The translations under genes and the position numbers were made by a program. From the NCBI RefSeq assembly GCF_018873765.1, contig NC_057924.1:3720001-3784000 (forward strand): a DNA stretch of 64,000 nt, read 5' to 3'. The DNA is from Telopea speciosissima. Lineage: Eukaryota; Streptophyta; Magnoliopsida; Proteales; Proteaceae. The notes beneath the pieces are model-generated. The model made no database searches. It was not told the DNA's origin and saw only the letters and a program-made list of their open reading frames with translations. Shown piece after piece: positions 52,269 through 64,000 of this stretch; positions within the stretch are counted from its first letter, which is position 1; each line of letters begins with the position of its first letter.

Positions 52269-54178
52269 CGATAAAGTGCTAATCCTAAACTAAAACCCTC
52301 TTCCCTCGATCGCCAATCACAGAGATTACCCGCCAAGTTCCCTTTCGGAAGAAGATCGTACAAATCCCTCACCAACAGCAACAGTGACGATTAAAAGGAA
52401 TATAAATTCGATCAAAAATCTTCCTTTTAAAACAGCATTCAAACAGTTCTACCAGAGAGAACGTCACATCACCTTGATCGATTCTTCACTTCATCAACAT
52501 TCCATAAACAATATCAGAAAAACTTGATTTCAACCAAAGAACTACCAAATCAAGCCCAAAAACGATTGAATAAAAACGGTGAAAAATCGTGGAATAAGAA
52601 AACTTGATTTCTCGAATCATGAGTAAGTGAAATTAAATTAAAATGTCGACAAAATAATTGATTTGCTTTTCTCTATTTTCACTTTAGTTCGGATTCAAAG
52701 TTGAGAAAATTGGGATTTTTCTTTTTCTTCTTCTCTCCTTTATTAATTTAGAGAGAAATCGATGGGCAAAAATATGAATGAAAAATAGTTCCTTTTTTAT
52801 TTCTCTTTCTTTGCTTTTGTATTTCTATTTTTGTCCTTTGATGGAACTGTACGTACCAAATAATTAAGGGTTTTGCTAAGGTGAAAAAAATAATTTTTTA
52901 GTTTTATAACCACAAGATAGGAATATCATAATTTATATAGTTGGCCATCTTAAAACTAAAAAAATTTAGAAAACAAACTCTTCCTACTATTTAGGAAATT
53001 ATTTCTTTTTTAAAATAGATTTGGATATGAAATTTAACACATTCCCTCACTATGGAGAGAAAAAAAAATTTGGGATTTCAGGTGGACAAACGAGGTTCTA
53101 TAATGGCAAATCTGGTTTTTTTTTTTTGTTTTTTTCTTCTGTCTATTGGGATTTGGGCCTGGTTTAGTGGTCCATTCAAGCGGTTGGACTTGATATTTGA
53201 CATGTGGTAGATCACTTTGGCCTAAATTCTATATATAAATAGGTTGATCTCATGGTAGTAGTTTTAATTTTATTGTGAAGTTTTAAGTCAATTAACTTAT
53301 ATATCGGTATCATAGCGGCCGATATGTATCAGTATCATTGATATTTGATTGATATCGGTTAATGATTGACTATATTGATCATAGTATTGGGTGTTTCGAT
53401 CCGATTAACTATTACAATTGTATGATTGTATCGGTCACAATATTAGTCAATACATAATTTGTGATCTGCTGCTGAACTTATTCCAATTCCAACAGTTCGA
53501 ATTCAGATCGTGGGGATCGGTGGAATATTTCGTATCGACAGATACTCAGTATATCAATATCGATTTGATCCGAGATCTCTTATTGAATTGCTCATTCAAT
53601 GAGCATTCTCAATATTATGCCTTGAAGAGGACTCTAACCTCCAGGCTCTTTAGCACGAGATTTTGAGTCTCACGTGTCTACCATTTCACCATGCTTATGA
53701 ACGAGTGGAGTTGCACGGAACAAAGGCATGAACACAGATTCAAAAAAGGGGGAAGGAGGAATTAGACACTCTTTCCTTATCGGCCGATATGACAGACATG
53801 TGATAATTGATAATCGATTTTTTTTTTTCATTATTTTTCAATCAATGCAATAACCGATATAATGGCCAATGTCAAAAAGGGGTTCTCATAGCCCACATCG
53901 GATCGATACAGGTCAATCGATATATATGGTATCGATATCGGCGATGATTGATACTATTGCCAGACAATAAAGACGGGAAATGATTGACCTTTCCTATAAT
54001 ATATATATATATATATTTTGGGGTGGTCCTATGAAATTTGACATTTCGCCAATTTAAATCATGTCTTGCATATTCAACTAATAGGCATACCAAATAACCA
54101 CATAAGATTACATAGCTGGATAACCACATGAACTTTTACCTTTTCCCATGAGGTGAGCTTTTTTACTCCAATACAAAC
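52269..54178. other. 5' UTR/promoter of the zinc-finger gene, then intergenic repeats
   Basis: The stretch 52269-52760 should hold the zinc-finger gene 5' UTR and promoter (CT/GA-rich near 52730 on the gene side). From 53290 to 53960 lie GATATCGG-rich palindromic repeat remnants. No other gene seen. Confidence 0.4.
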
Positions 54179-54355
54179 GGGGGAAGAGAACGTCACTCGA
54201 TCGCATAGCACACACCGACCTTGTGCCTTGACACAAGGGTGCATGAATGACCGTCGCACCCCATAAATGACCAAGGGGTGGTGGTCATTTTACGTGCCCT
54301 TATGTTAACGCATAGGGGCGGCGTGTCTGGCATGACTAGGTGTCGTCCTTTATCC
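54179..54355. repeat. MITE related to 34189-34382
   Basis: It shares AAGAGAACGTCACTCGATCG, GACCGTCGCACCCC and GGCGTGTCTGGC with the element at 34189-34382 in the same order. The ends are inverted (GAGAACGTCACTCG and TAGGTGTCGTCCTTT). A target duplication is not clear. Confidence 0.65.
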
Positions 54356-54927
54356 CCACAAGTAGGTAATACATTGTAGATTATATAATGTTGAAATTTT
54401 ATAGACAGATAGAACTCGAGATCTCTTACTCATAAGTCATATGTCAGATAAAATTTGCCAAGTGGTAAAATCAAACATTACAAAAACATGGTACATTAAT
54501 CATTATTGGATCACTTAGTTAGAAAATCCCTTGGACTGTACCTAATCCATCATCAAATTCCTTGTCACACTTTGAACGGATCAACCTCAGTTCTAATTCC
54601 ATAACTGCCATTGACATTCTTCGAAAATGGACCACCAAGCTGCAACACACTTGTTTCCAATCTTTTTACACCAAATCTCGCTATGTTTGTTCATCAATTT
54701 GGTGGGTCCCCCCCACCCCCTTTTTCAATTATTTTTACCTAATGTAGTGCAAATAACCATGCCTTTTTACACCAAATCTCTATATGTTTCACTCATTTTA
54801 TTACAAGTTCACAACGGTTTCAGGCCTTTAAAAATAACTTTAAAGTTTCCAAAATGTTGGTAATATAATTTTAGCCTAAGAATTGTAATGACATTTTTTA
54901 AATTCTCAATTCAAAAATCTAGATTTA

Positions 54928-55065
54928 GGTACCGTTTGGTATGTATTCTTGGAATGAATTCTATGTCGATGTCACATTCTCAGATGATAAAAATAGTTGT
55001 TTTTATCGTCCGAGAATGCAAAATCGACCTAGAATACATTACGAGAATGCATACCAAACACATCC
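54928..55065. repeat. Tourist-like (PIF/Harbinger) MITE, 138 bp, TTA target duplication
   Basis: Ends GGTACCGTTTGGTATG and CATACCAAACACATCC are inverted repeats. TTA is duplicated at 54925-54927 and 55066-55068. Internal AGAATGCAAAATCGACCTAG faces TCTATGTCGATGTCACATTC. No coding capacity. Confidence 0.85.
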
Positions 55066-56807
55066 TTAGTATTTAACAGCTTAATATACTTCATTTTAAC
55101 TAATATTTGAACATTTAGATATGTTTAGGCTCCCTTATAGCATGGACCACTCACTCATACCCCAACTAAGTATATCACATGGCAAGTAGTCAAAGATACA
55201 CAGACCTGTTAATATAAGATTATCTATAATCTGAATCCAACCTAATTATTTATCCAAAAAAAAAAAATCCAATCTAATTAGGGATATCCAGTTTCTAAAC
55301 TGATCTAAAAGAAGATCAAGGTTGTGGGCCAACCCACCAATCAAGGTTTTAGTATACAGTATCGGTGGTGTATCGGTCTCGGCTGATACCATTATACGAT
55401 ATCCTCAATTTTTAGACAAATTCTACCCTTTGACAATATCATGATACTCCGCCAATACTGATATTTATCGATAGATATGATACCAATACCTAAATCCATG
55501 CCAACCCATAGGCCTTAATCCTTGGAAAACTATCAAGATTTTGGGTATATAGAAGTCTACAAAAAGAGAAAGTAACCCAAATCATGAAATCATTAGTAAT
55601 TTGATAATGGGACCCAACTCAAATTTTTTTTTTTTAAACTTCTGAAAATTTGTACACTAGTATGATGTTAAAAAACAGAATCATGATTAATAATCATGGA
55701 CCAATCAAGCTTTGTAATAATCAGATCAAGTCTAAGTGAGACAAATATTCAATATTCTTACCGGAATTAGATTTAAATCAATGTTTTTAATGGATCCAAA
55801 AGACCATCCTTGGGAGCTGGACTAGATGGGCTGGCCAGTGGCTTGGGCTACAATTTGATTGGTTTTGTTTGGTTCACTTTGGTTCAACAGTTTGATCTTC
55901 CATGGTTTGATTTACAAGTCACTTCTCTCAAGTAAATATTTCATCTTATTGAACAGCAAATTTGAAAATGAAGTTACTTACTTAACCCTACATTTCTTTT
56001 TTATTCTTTTAGGACAAATGACTATCCATTTAACTTTTGGAGGTGTATAGGTGAACCCCAAGGTCAGCTGGTCATATGTTAAATTTTTAGTCCAATTTTT
56101 GTTTGCCAAATGGCCAAATAATATATTAAAAAAATAGGAACTATAGTAGAATGTGTGAACATATACGAGATAACATGTTTACATATGAGATCATTGATAC
56201 AAAAAATGGTATCAAATATTGTACCGGTCATTTTCGATACTGATATTGATATTGGTACGGGCGAACCATATCAAACCGATTCGAGATAAAAGAAAATTAT
56301 TTTTTAATCTCGTGCACCTCCTTAGAACCTCAAAAATTATCAGTGGTGCAGTTGTCATTTCTCATACCCCTGTCTCAGGGTGCAGAGACGATGTGTGTTA
56401 GGGCTTAGGGGTGGTTTTTTTTTAAAATAATTATTTATTTAATGTATGGAGAAAAGTTTTTCAATAATAAATAGGAGATACGGAAAGAGAAAGTGGGAGA
56501 GAGAGAGAGAGATATTTAGTTAAAAAAATTAAAAAAACAATAAAAAAGCGCTAATCGTAAATGCGCACGAAACCGCTCGTGGTCGCGTAAGCGGTTGCGA
56601 ACTGTGTTAGATTTGAATGAGGTGGGACCCACATAATAAAAGTCACCTAAACCACACATGGTCGACGAGCCGCTCTCCCATTCGCAATTTCGAACCCGTC
56701 AGGGAAAGTGGGTCCTACTCATCACCACTGTCTTCCCAAGCACGACCCCCGCCCTACCGGTCACGCCAATAAAAGACGAAACGACCCCTGCGTCGTCTAA
56801 ATTACTT
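55066..56807. other. Intergenic sequence, no gene seen
   Basis: Repeat remnants with TATCGGTCTCGGCTGATACC (55372-55391) and CGATACTGATATTGATATTG (56235-56254). A GA run lies at 56498-56511. The short frames here match nothing known. Confidence 0.4.
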
Positions 56808-56900
56808 TTTTTAGTAAAATGGAATCTTATTGCAAAGGGAAGCCAGATAAACAGGAACCAGGGAGAGGATATATGCCATTTTGTCTGCACTCTTGCCACA
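56808..56900 (-). repeat. LINE 3'-end scrap
   Basis: The minus strand has CCCTTTGCAATAAGATTCCA and TTTTACT plus an A-run, like the 3' UTR of the LINE at 33338-33655 (CCCTTTGCAATAGAATTACT). Very short. Confidence 0.55.
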
Positions 56901-56966
56901 ATTGTGGCTTGCGTCACCTAAATTACGAAATCACCCAAAACCGACCAACCAAATCATCTTGGCATT

Positions 56967-57085
56967 GGTACAATTAGGGATGCAACTGGGCCGGATTTTT
57001 TAACCCAACCCCTAGGTCCTTTTAACTCAAGTTGGCCCTGCTCAGTGGAACTTAGCCTAGCCTGGCCCTGTTTAACTCTGGAAAC
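56967..57085 (+). repeat. Fragment of the hAT-type GGGTTGGGC-rich MITE family
   Basis: Starts TTAGGGATGCAACTGGGCC, like the right end of 32338-32743 read outward, and continues with AACCCAACCCC and GCCTGGCCCTG. The opposite terminus is missing. Confidence 0.55.
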
Positions 57086-58839
57086 CCTATTTTTGCTCTA
57101 GGTAGCGCGATATTGGTGCAACTGACCTACCATAAGAGCATTGAGACTTTCCCAGGTCAACCTCTAGAAGTTCAACTTCCGACTCCTTACCCTTGGTTGA
57201 TGTGCCTACTTTGTGTGCTTTGGTCCTCTCAACATTGCCACCCTCAGATCTAATGGATGGTAAGCGTATGGTTTTCCTAAAGTAGGGCCAGCCCATTTAA
57301 GCGCAAGTAGTTATAGATGCAGATAGAAAATCTTTAATCATACTTGAAGCTAATCAATTACAAATACCTATTGCATTCTTAAAATCATTGTGATGAAGGA
57401 CATTACAGAAGAAGAAAGACCCATAGACCAAAATTACTAAAAAGCACATATAGATAAATAAGGATTAACTAACAAAAGAAAAATGGAACTTGTTCCCCAC
57501 CCAGGAAGAAAACTACATTTACTTGTTACAAATCCATTAAAAACCCCCTTTGGCCAGAGTGGTTATTGTATAAGGAGCTAGGTGTTGTAATGTTGCAGGT
57601 CAGTCTACCGTTCTGATTACGTGTATTCCATCTCATCCCAATACACGGAATTATATATGAACCTTTTGTAATCAAGATTCATATTTTAATTTTTTTTTCA
57701 TCAAAATTCATATTTCAATCAATGTAGACCATCCATTTTGTGAGGCCCACCATACACATGGAGTATATACAGCAGCCTTGATTCATAGTGTGTACATGTG
57801 TGAGGGAGAGAAACAGAGACCTTATAATAGTATAATACTAGACTAATATAATAGTATACCATAATACCAAACACAATAAGCATGATATAAAAGCATATAA
57901 ATATGGAAGTAACCCATGAAGTAGATCGTATGGGATGACGCTAAGTTGCTAACCATAAGAATCTCTACACTATTTTTTTTCTAAATCTTGGTCGGTCAGA
58001 CGGTCACGCTTCCTAAATAATGAAACAACGTGATTAACGAGTGATTTAGTTGTCTCCTGCGTGATTAACGAATGATTTAATTGTCTACTGTCCTAACTCA
58101 ATAGGGGGAGCTCCTTCGTTTCGTTTAAGTATTTGCTCAATTATTTATTGATAAAGTTTTCCATTCACCCATGTTAACCACCTACCCATTTTAGGGTTGG
58201 TATCATTCCTCTCCATTTTGTTGAGGACCAAAATGCCTTCCACTGCTCTTCAGCACCCCATCTAAAGTCAGTAAGGATCCAAGTTTGCTCTGGCTCATTA
58301 AAAGAAATGTGTTATCCCCATTAGTGTCGCCAGCTAGATACATTATTCATAAGAGTCAAACAGGCCATGGACTGAGATATCCCAATCCGACCTCAATTGT
58401 TAAAAGGGGGCAAAATGTAGATATATAATCCAAAAGAGAGTTGTGTAAGCTTAGCAATCAATTCCACCAAAGGACATTTTATTTATTTAACAAGTAAATC
58501 AGCCTTCATCACCAGTAATAACAAGAACGGGCTTTCCTAATCTCACAGAATCTGTGAGGGACATCAATCACAAGCCAAACACTTTGACAAAATTTCAATC
58601 TCAATATCTGTGCTTAAGGGGTATTATCTCCTAGTATTCAAAATTTCAAGAAAGAAAGATCTCAATATCTGTGCTTAAGGGGTATTATCTCCTAGTAAAT
58701 CATTTGACCCCACCCAAAATTTTAGAAGCCAAAAAATAAAAATAAAACAAAGGGGTCAACCATTCTCCTATACTGTCTAAGTATCTACACCTCTAAGTAT
58801 TACTATCTCGACAATAACAAGCTCCGGCTACTCGTTACT
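57086..58839. other. 3' flank of the ARGONAUTE gene with two short tandem duplications
   Basis: No gene. A 31-bp unit starting CGTGATTAACGA is repeated twice at about 58028-58090. A 38-bp unit, TCTCAATATCTGTGCTTAAG plus 18 bases, occurs at about 58599-58636 and 58661-58698. The ARGONAUTE 3' UTR should begin at 58839 and extend leftward for an unknown distance. Confidence 0.55.
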
Positions 58840-61800
58840 TCAACAAAAGAACATAGAACTTTGGACGCCTTTGTGCAACCTAGGGAGCTCAGGAACAGAG
58901 ATACTCCCTGCTGATGTGACTCCGCCATGTCCTGAGGAAGTATCTGAGAAATCCTCAAACTTAATAAACTGGCCCATCTGTTGAGCAGCAAGATGAGCAT
59001 AGCAGACTGGAGCCACTGGAGAAACAAACAAAGGCCAGATAAAGAATCAAATACTATAATAATTACACAACAGACATAGGGGAAGAAAATTTTTACATTA
59101 AACCTGCTTATCAGATTTGTTTTCAAGTCCAATTTTTAGTCATCAACAAGGTTTACAGTGCCTCACATCACATAATAAAACTTGATGATGACTAGAAAGA
59201 ATCACAGGACCATAAATGAAGAACTTACCAACTGAAATAGCAGTTGTGCTCCTCTGGTACCTGAATTAAACCGCAAGAACAATAATTACACCATGTGGAT
59301 GGCTCATTAACAAAGTCATAAATAACGAAGGATACTAAAACTAAAACAACTGTAAGCTTACACATAGGAGAGTGAATGAACAAGGCTTTGCAGATCGTCG
59401 GCAGTGAAACCAATCTCATCAAGCAGGACATGGTAGTGTGCTGGACGTGATGTTCCCTTTTATTTAAAAAAAAAAAATAGAACTTGGGTTATGGAATACA
59501 AAACCAGAGAATATGTAGGATGAAACATAAAGAATGGAGGTTGATATCCGATTCATCTCAAGGGATTAGTAACATTTCCACGATAGGATGAATGCCACCC
59601 ACCTGTGTCAGAGGTGAATCCCTTTTCCCTTGGCTCAATTTGTTATAAATTTTAAAATGGTCACTTGTGTTTAAGAAAAAGGGTAATGACCATAGTTGTC
59701 AAGGCATTGCCTAGATGCCCTTACAGCAAAGGGCATGTTGTTGGTGTCTCCTTCCAACACCACCATGATAACTAGGATAATGAATGTATGAGTCGCAGAA
59801 AAGAAACAATATGTACACTCAGGACTCTATACATGACAAGGAAGCATATTTGGCAATATTTTGTCTTCAAACAATCTAACCCTTGTATACTTAGTAGAAA
59901 TAGACAAAGAAAAACTTACTATCATTCCAGCTTGAGCACACATGTAAAAGTCATAGTTCCTCGGATGTACAACTTTTGTATCCACAACTGTCCCTGTACA
60001 GAAAGAACACAAAGAGGTGAAAGGTGAACTAACTTCAGCACAGCTCACACTCTTCTACACTGTAACCCCCATTATCTTTTGCATATAACATAATTATATT
60101 AAGAGCCTAACCGGGTGGCACATTTTCAGGGGCACCAGCTTGGAAGATCTTTGTGTGATGGTTTTTCTGAGCCACAATCACAGTGAATTTGGGAAGCCAA
60201 GTCTCACCTAAATGTTGAAATGCCTGCAACAAACTTGATAGTCAAAAATCCAAATCATATAGAAACAAAATAATTTAACTCTTGTTTAAAGAACCAGAAC
60301 CATGGCCTACAGGCACATGGTTTCATAGGTCTCTCATAGTAGATTGACTATATTCTTCATATGCCACTTGAATGGCAACAAAAAATCTCCTCAGGATGAG
60401 GATTTGGCAGGATATAACCTTTGTTTGCTATACTACGAATATTAGAGAAAGAAACATTTAGTTTGATAGGAAAAACCTTTATGACTTGCTCCAGCTCAAT
60501 GTTCAAAACTTGGTTAAATTGGGATTCACTGACCCCATCCCTAAAATCAAGAGCAAATTGTCAATTCACTACAAAAGGGAAAGGAAAGAAAAAAAAAAAA
60601 GGCAAGGGAAAAACAGCACCAACCTTGATGGAGAAAGCAAAGAAACAACAAAATTTTGTTAACAGTTTGTTTGGTCCCACAAGAAAAACCACGATGCAAA
60701 GCATCATATAGGATTAAAAAACTATTTATAAAAGAGGACAAAAATAGAAATCTGAGATTTAAACATCAAGATTACATTTCAAACACATAGGAAATAACTC
60801 CCTGTACAAAATGTTTGTTGGACACAATTTGCTAGATAAAAAACCTTTTGAGCAGATGGTTTTTTGTAACAGCACACAATCAAACCAGTAGCTCAAACCA
60901 TAAAATCATATTCAACCTAAGCGCACAATCAATCCAGTAGCTCAAACCATAAAATCATATTCAACCATTATTAATAGAAAAAAAATCCAAATGAAGAAGA
61001 AGAGGCAACCTCAACTATTAGCCCAGAAGCCCATACACACTAAATTTTGTGTTATTTTTGGACAACCAAACTGTCCTGCCGGCACCCAAAGGGCTCTGGT
61101 CTTGGCTCGTTTTAACAAACCCAGGTATCAAGTGATGGTGATTAGTTTAGGTATTAGCTAAATCATGGCAAAAATGCTTTCAAGATCTGCTCCTGTACTG
61201 AGTGATGTTGTGCAAGTTGGAAGGCATCAAAAAGGACAAGGAGAAGGTCAAAATGGCATGGCTTATAGTGAGACAAGATGAGTTCTGACTAAATAGAACT
61301 AATCACCCTATATTAATATAACACATTATTGACACAACTGAATCAAGTTGTTGGAATACGACATTGTTGCATGAATTTGTTTTGCAACCTGATATAATGT
61401 ACGTTTGAGGATCAATCGGAGGGGAAAGAGAAAAAACAAGAGTACAGAGAGTAAACGAGGATCTAATGACTTGTGATTCACTAGAGTAAATTCTGAGATA
61501 GTGAGTGGAATGACAGAACAGAATTTGTGATGCAACCTGAAATAGCTGATAATTTGTGCAATAGCCCAGCTATTTGCACTTGGGTATCCATCATCAGTGA
61601 TGTTCTGATTCTTTCAACATGACGTGTCTTGCTTATTCACTTTACGGATCAACTCCAAAGAACATTAGTTAGTATGCAGTCTCTAGTAAAGGACACTTCA
61701 TACCAACTTCACTTACATATCAAAGTGGTAAACTATAATTATTTTTCAATGGAGTGTCTGCGAGGTATTTGAGCATTTTGACAGAAGTAGAAAGTGAGGT

Positions 61801-64000
61801 TCTACAGAAAAATGAATTGAGTGACTAAATCACCACATAAATAAGGGTCTTATTGAAATTAAATAAATGACGGATACGGTAATATTAAACAGTTTCAGAG
61901 CAACTTTAGAGTAAACTGGCCTAGTGATACCAGGTTAAATAAAATGTAGTACACACTTCAACAATAAAAAAAATCTAATCACAGAAACAGGGCGAACCAA
62001 AGCGGTGACCAGTGCCTTGGTGTGCATAGTGCATATGACGTAGGTTTTTAGTGTTTTATCATTTTAGAACCTAATGAGATGGAAAGATGAGAGGAACAAA
62101 AACCGAACCTAGGCGATGAACGTAACCAAGGGAACACCTAGGAGACCAAGGTGGGCACCTTTTGTGCAAAAACAAGGCAAGAGCATGCCTAGCCTTTGGA
62201 AAGCAACTTGTCGCCCAGGCGGGCGCCTTGACAACTATGGTCTTCTCCATTTTTTTCAATGTTTACTTCCTAATCTAGTGTCACGTTTGTTGCTTGGAGC
62301 CATTCTGGCTTTCGTCCTTTGTTCCTTCTCATTCTAGCAAAAGTATTTCTCATTGAAAAATAAAGAATTAGATCTTTCATAGAAATTGTTAAGGAATACA
62401 TAGGCAACATAGGGTATGACATATGTTAGTAGCTTTAACATCATTTGGGTTTTCAGGTGACCTAAGAAGTAGAGAAGAGTGGGGATATAGTTATGGAATT
62501 AGTTGGGTTAGTAAGAGACCAAAGTAGGGAAGAGTGGGGATTTAGTTATTGCATACGTGGGTTTTGTTGGAGTAGTGTATTTAAACATCTATTATCTAAT
62601 GAATAGAGAAGGATATGAGTGATCACCCAAAATTTCACTCTTTAACAATTTTTTGGTTTTAGCCTAATTTTGTGCTAATTTATGGGTCATAGCCCAACAT
62701 AGGTGGTGACTCCCTGATTCAATCAAATTAAGCTGTCGTGGTCTGAGCCCAAAGGTGTGTGAACCACGTTAAATCTCCGTGTCATCCTGCTCTGTTTTTT
62801 GTTTCTGTTTTGTGTTTTGTTTGGTGTTCATTCTAACAACTATTAATTTCCCGACTACCACTACCTCTGTTGCAAGAGACCGTCACATGCTGCTGCCTTA
62901 GTTTCTGAAAAGGAGGGGAGGGAACAAGGGTTTGGGGCTGTTTGGGAATCAGGCAAGAGATTTGGGACTGCGCTGCATCAGTTGCAAAAGACCATTGCAC
63001 GCCGCTGCCTCACTTGCAGAATGAAGGAGGGAGAGGGAACTAGAAGAGATTTAGGGCCTTTATTATGTCCATTTTTTTCATTAAAAAAAAACGAGAACAC
63101 ATATAATACAAGTTCTAAAAATTTGCATAGAAGACTGCCATTTTCTAAGTCCTGTTTTCTGTTCTAGATTTTCAAGTTGCAAGTTTTGAACCCTAAACAA
63201 CATAAATAGGTTACAACAAACTCAATAGGCTACAAGCCCATTTAATTTTTTCATATGATGTACAATGTATATTACTGCTTTTCTCTTATTTATTGATTAT
63301 TGATTGATGACCCTCACTATTTTGACAGAAGATAGTAGAACCACTGGCACACTATGCCTTCAGCCAAGACGGCCCAACTTTAGTCTTCTCTTCAAAATCA
63401 CATTTCAACATCGTGTAGGGAAGAAATAAAACTAAATTTTTAAACATTCGACTTATCTAATTTACAGAGCTTTACTGTAGATATTATTTTGCAGAAATTT
63501 ACAGATATCAACAAAAATCCATGAAAGTCAATTTATTCAGTCCAATTAAAGAAGTCAATCAATTTTGAGATTAAATAGAAATGATTTGGCAAGAAAAAAA
63601 CAGGTAATATTGAAATTCTCCAGCACAATAGACATACCTAAAAATAATGATTTGCTCCGGCTTGCGTGATTGGCTCGACTGATAGAAGTCCGTCAGTAAC
63701 TCCCTGCAATCCAAGAGACAACACATCTTTCAACACTAACTAAAATTAAAGTATCCCAATATCTAGTCAACAGTCCTTATGAACCTATAACAGTCTTCAA
63801 GGATATTTGAGGGGATAAATAGAACATTTATTTCTTGCAAGGAATAAAACTACTAAAATAATACTTTGTTGGCTATTAATAATACGAATATTGTTACAGA
63901 AAGAATCACCTCATAATGCCATCATCATCTCCATTCGCTAGTGGTTTGTATAGAGAGTCAATCATCTCCACCTTTGGAGACTGAGTTCTTACTGCTGCCC
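58840..64000 (-). CDS. AGO6: ARGONAUTE of the AGO4/6/9 clade, C-terminal PIWI part (partial), AGO6-like
   Basis: Exons by eye: 64000-63910 (continues off-window), 63703-63638, 60540-60477, 60223-60112, 59993-59920, 59456-59362, 59260-59229 and 59015-58840, all GT-AG with consistent phase, giving about 235 C-terminal residues. Read in order: [146 protein letters not shown] and the end SSMFFC. Of the catalytic tetrad, the second Asp (RDGVSE) and the His (AHYHV) are in view and intact. TVVDTK-x-VHP and NYDFYMCA resemble AGO6 more than AGO4 (ICHPRNNDFYLCAH). Family proteins load 24-nt siRNAs and guide DNA methylation in the nucleus. The 3.1-kb intron at 63637-60541 holds a lone LTR. Confidence 0.93.
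62025..62243. repeat. Remnant of a repeat ending in GCCTTGACAACTATGGTC
   Basis: GCGCCTTGACAACTATGGTC at 62224-62243 is the inverse of GACCATAGTTGTCAAGGC at 59690-59707. Both are typical ends of a dispersed plant repeat with CCTAGGCG-type interior motifs. The two ends are 2.5 kb apart and probably belong to separate remnants within the ARGONAUTE introns. Confidence 0.4.
62387..62839 (+). mobile_element. Lone LTR fossil (Copia-type appearance) in an ARGONAUTE intron
   Basis: Begins TGTTAAGG and ends TTCTAACA, giving the TGTTA/TAACA inverted tips of an LTR. Internal features look like a Copia LTR: TGAGCCCAAAGGTGTGTGAA, CCACGTTAAATCTCCGTGTC and a TGTTTTGTGTTTTG tail. No internal region or second LTR is seen. 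The 5-bp flanks do not match, so the insertion is old or rearranged. Confidence 0.65.
62868..63048. repeat. Diverged direct repeat of about 60 bp
   Basis: TTGCAAGAGACCGTCACATG at 62870 and TTGCAAAAGACCATTGCACG at 62982, each continuing through CTGCTGCCT/CGCTGCCTC to a GGAGGGAGGGAAC-type stretch, are related copies about 110 bp apart. Confidence 0.5.

Noticed and set aside
57550-57605. tRNA-like A box (TTGGCCAGAGTGGTTA)
   Set aside because: No B box or acceptor-stem pairing follows, so neither a tRNA nor a SINE can be supported.

Overview
The window is nuclear DNA of a flowering plant. The genes, intron structure and transposons (L1- and RTE-type LINEs, tRNA-derived SINEs, Pack-MULEs, hAT, Mutator and Tourist-like MITEs) are all angiosperm types. 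Two introns of about 5.5 and 7 kb suggest a transposon-rich genome, possibly a magnoliid or basal eudicot, but the species cannot be fixed from the sequence. All host genes I could support lie on the minus strand.

Host genes: (1) the 5' end of a CLMP1-type TPR gene (1-427). (2) A complete five-exon PFA-DSP (Siw14-like) phosphatase gene (23734-31879) with a 7.1-kb intron full of mobile DNA. (3) A complete seven-exon gene for a five-finger CCCH zinc-finger protein of the ZFN/C3H3 type (42838-52268). (4) The last eight exons of an AGO4/6/9-clade ARGONAUTE, most like AGO6 (58840-64000, running off the right edge). These genes do not form a pathway. AGO6-type proteins act in RNA-directed DNA methylation, the system that silences the kind of mobile DNA filling the rest of the window.

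Accessory regions: 5.6-12.1 kb holds a UDP-glucose epimerase relic and three decayed direct copies of an unrecognised membrane-protein gene. These are cut up by five clusters of an AT-rich palindromic MITE and by a large inverted duplication with a LINE end inserted in one arm. An L1 LINE lacking most of ORF2 follows (12.1-14.2 kb). Next come two adjacent Mutator-type elements carrying host gene pieces: RPL35 in the first (perfect 9-bp target duplication), and cyclic phosphodiesterase plus CIPK kinase on opposite strands in the second. A candidate non-coding transcription unit with two related C/D-snoRNA-like segments lies at 20.58-21.5 kb.

Between the phosphatase and zinc-finger genes are hAT, Tourist-like and Mutator-type MITEs, several with perfect target-site duplications. 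This stretch also holds a 1.74-kb poly(A)-tailed retroposon with a 13-bp duplication and a long orphan reading frame (34607-36346), and a SINE with an 18-bp duplication. The large introns of the zinc-finger and ARGONAUTE genes hold an RTE LINE end with an 18-bp duplication and a lone LTR fossil.

All protein identities come from motif recognition by eye. No database search was run.
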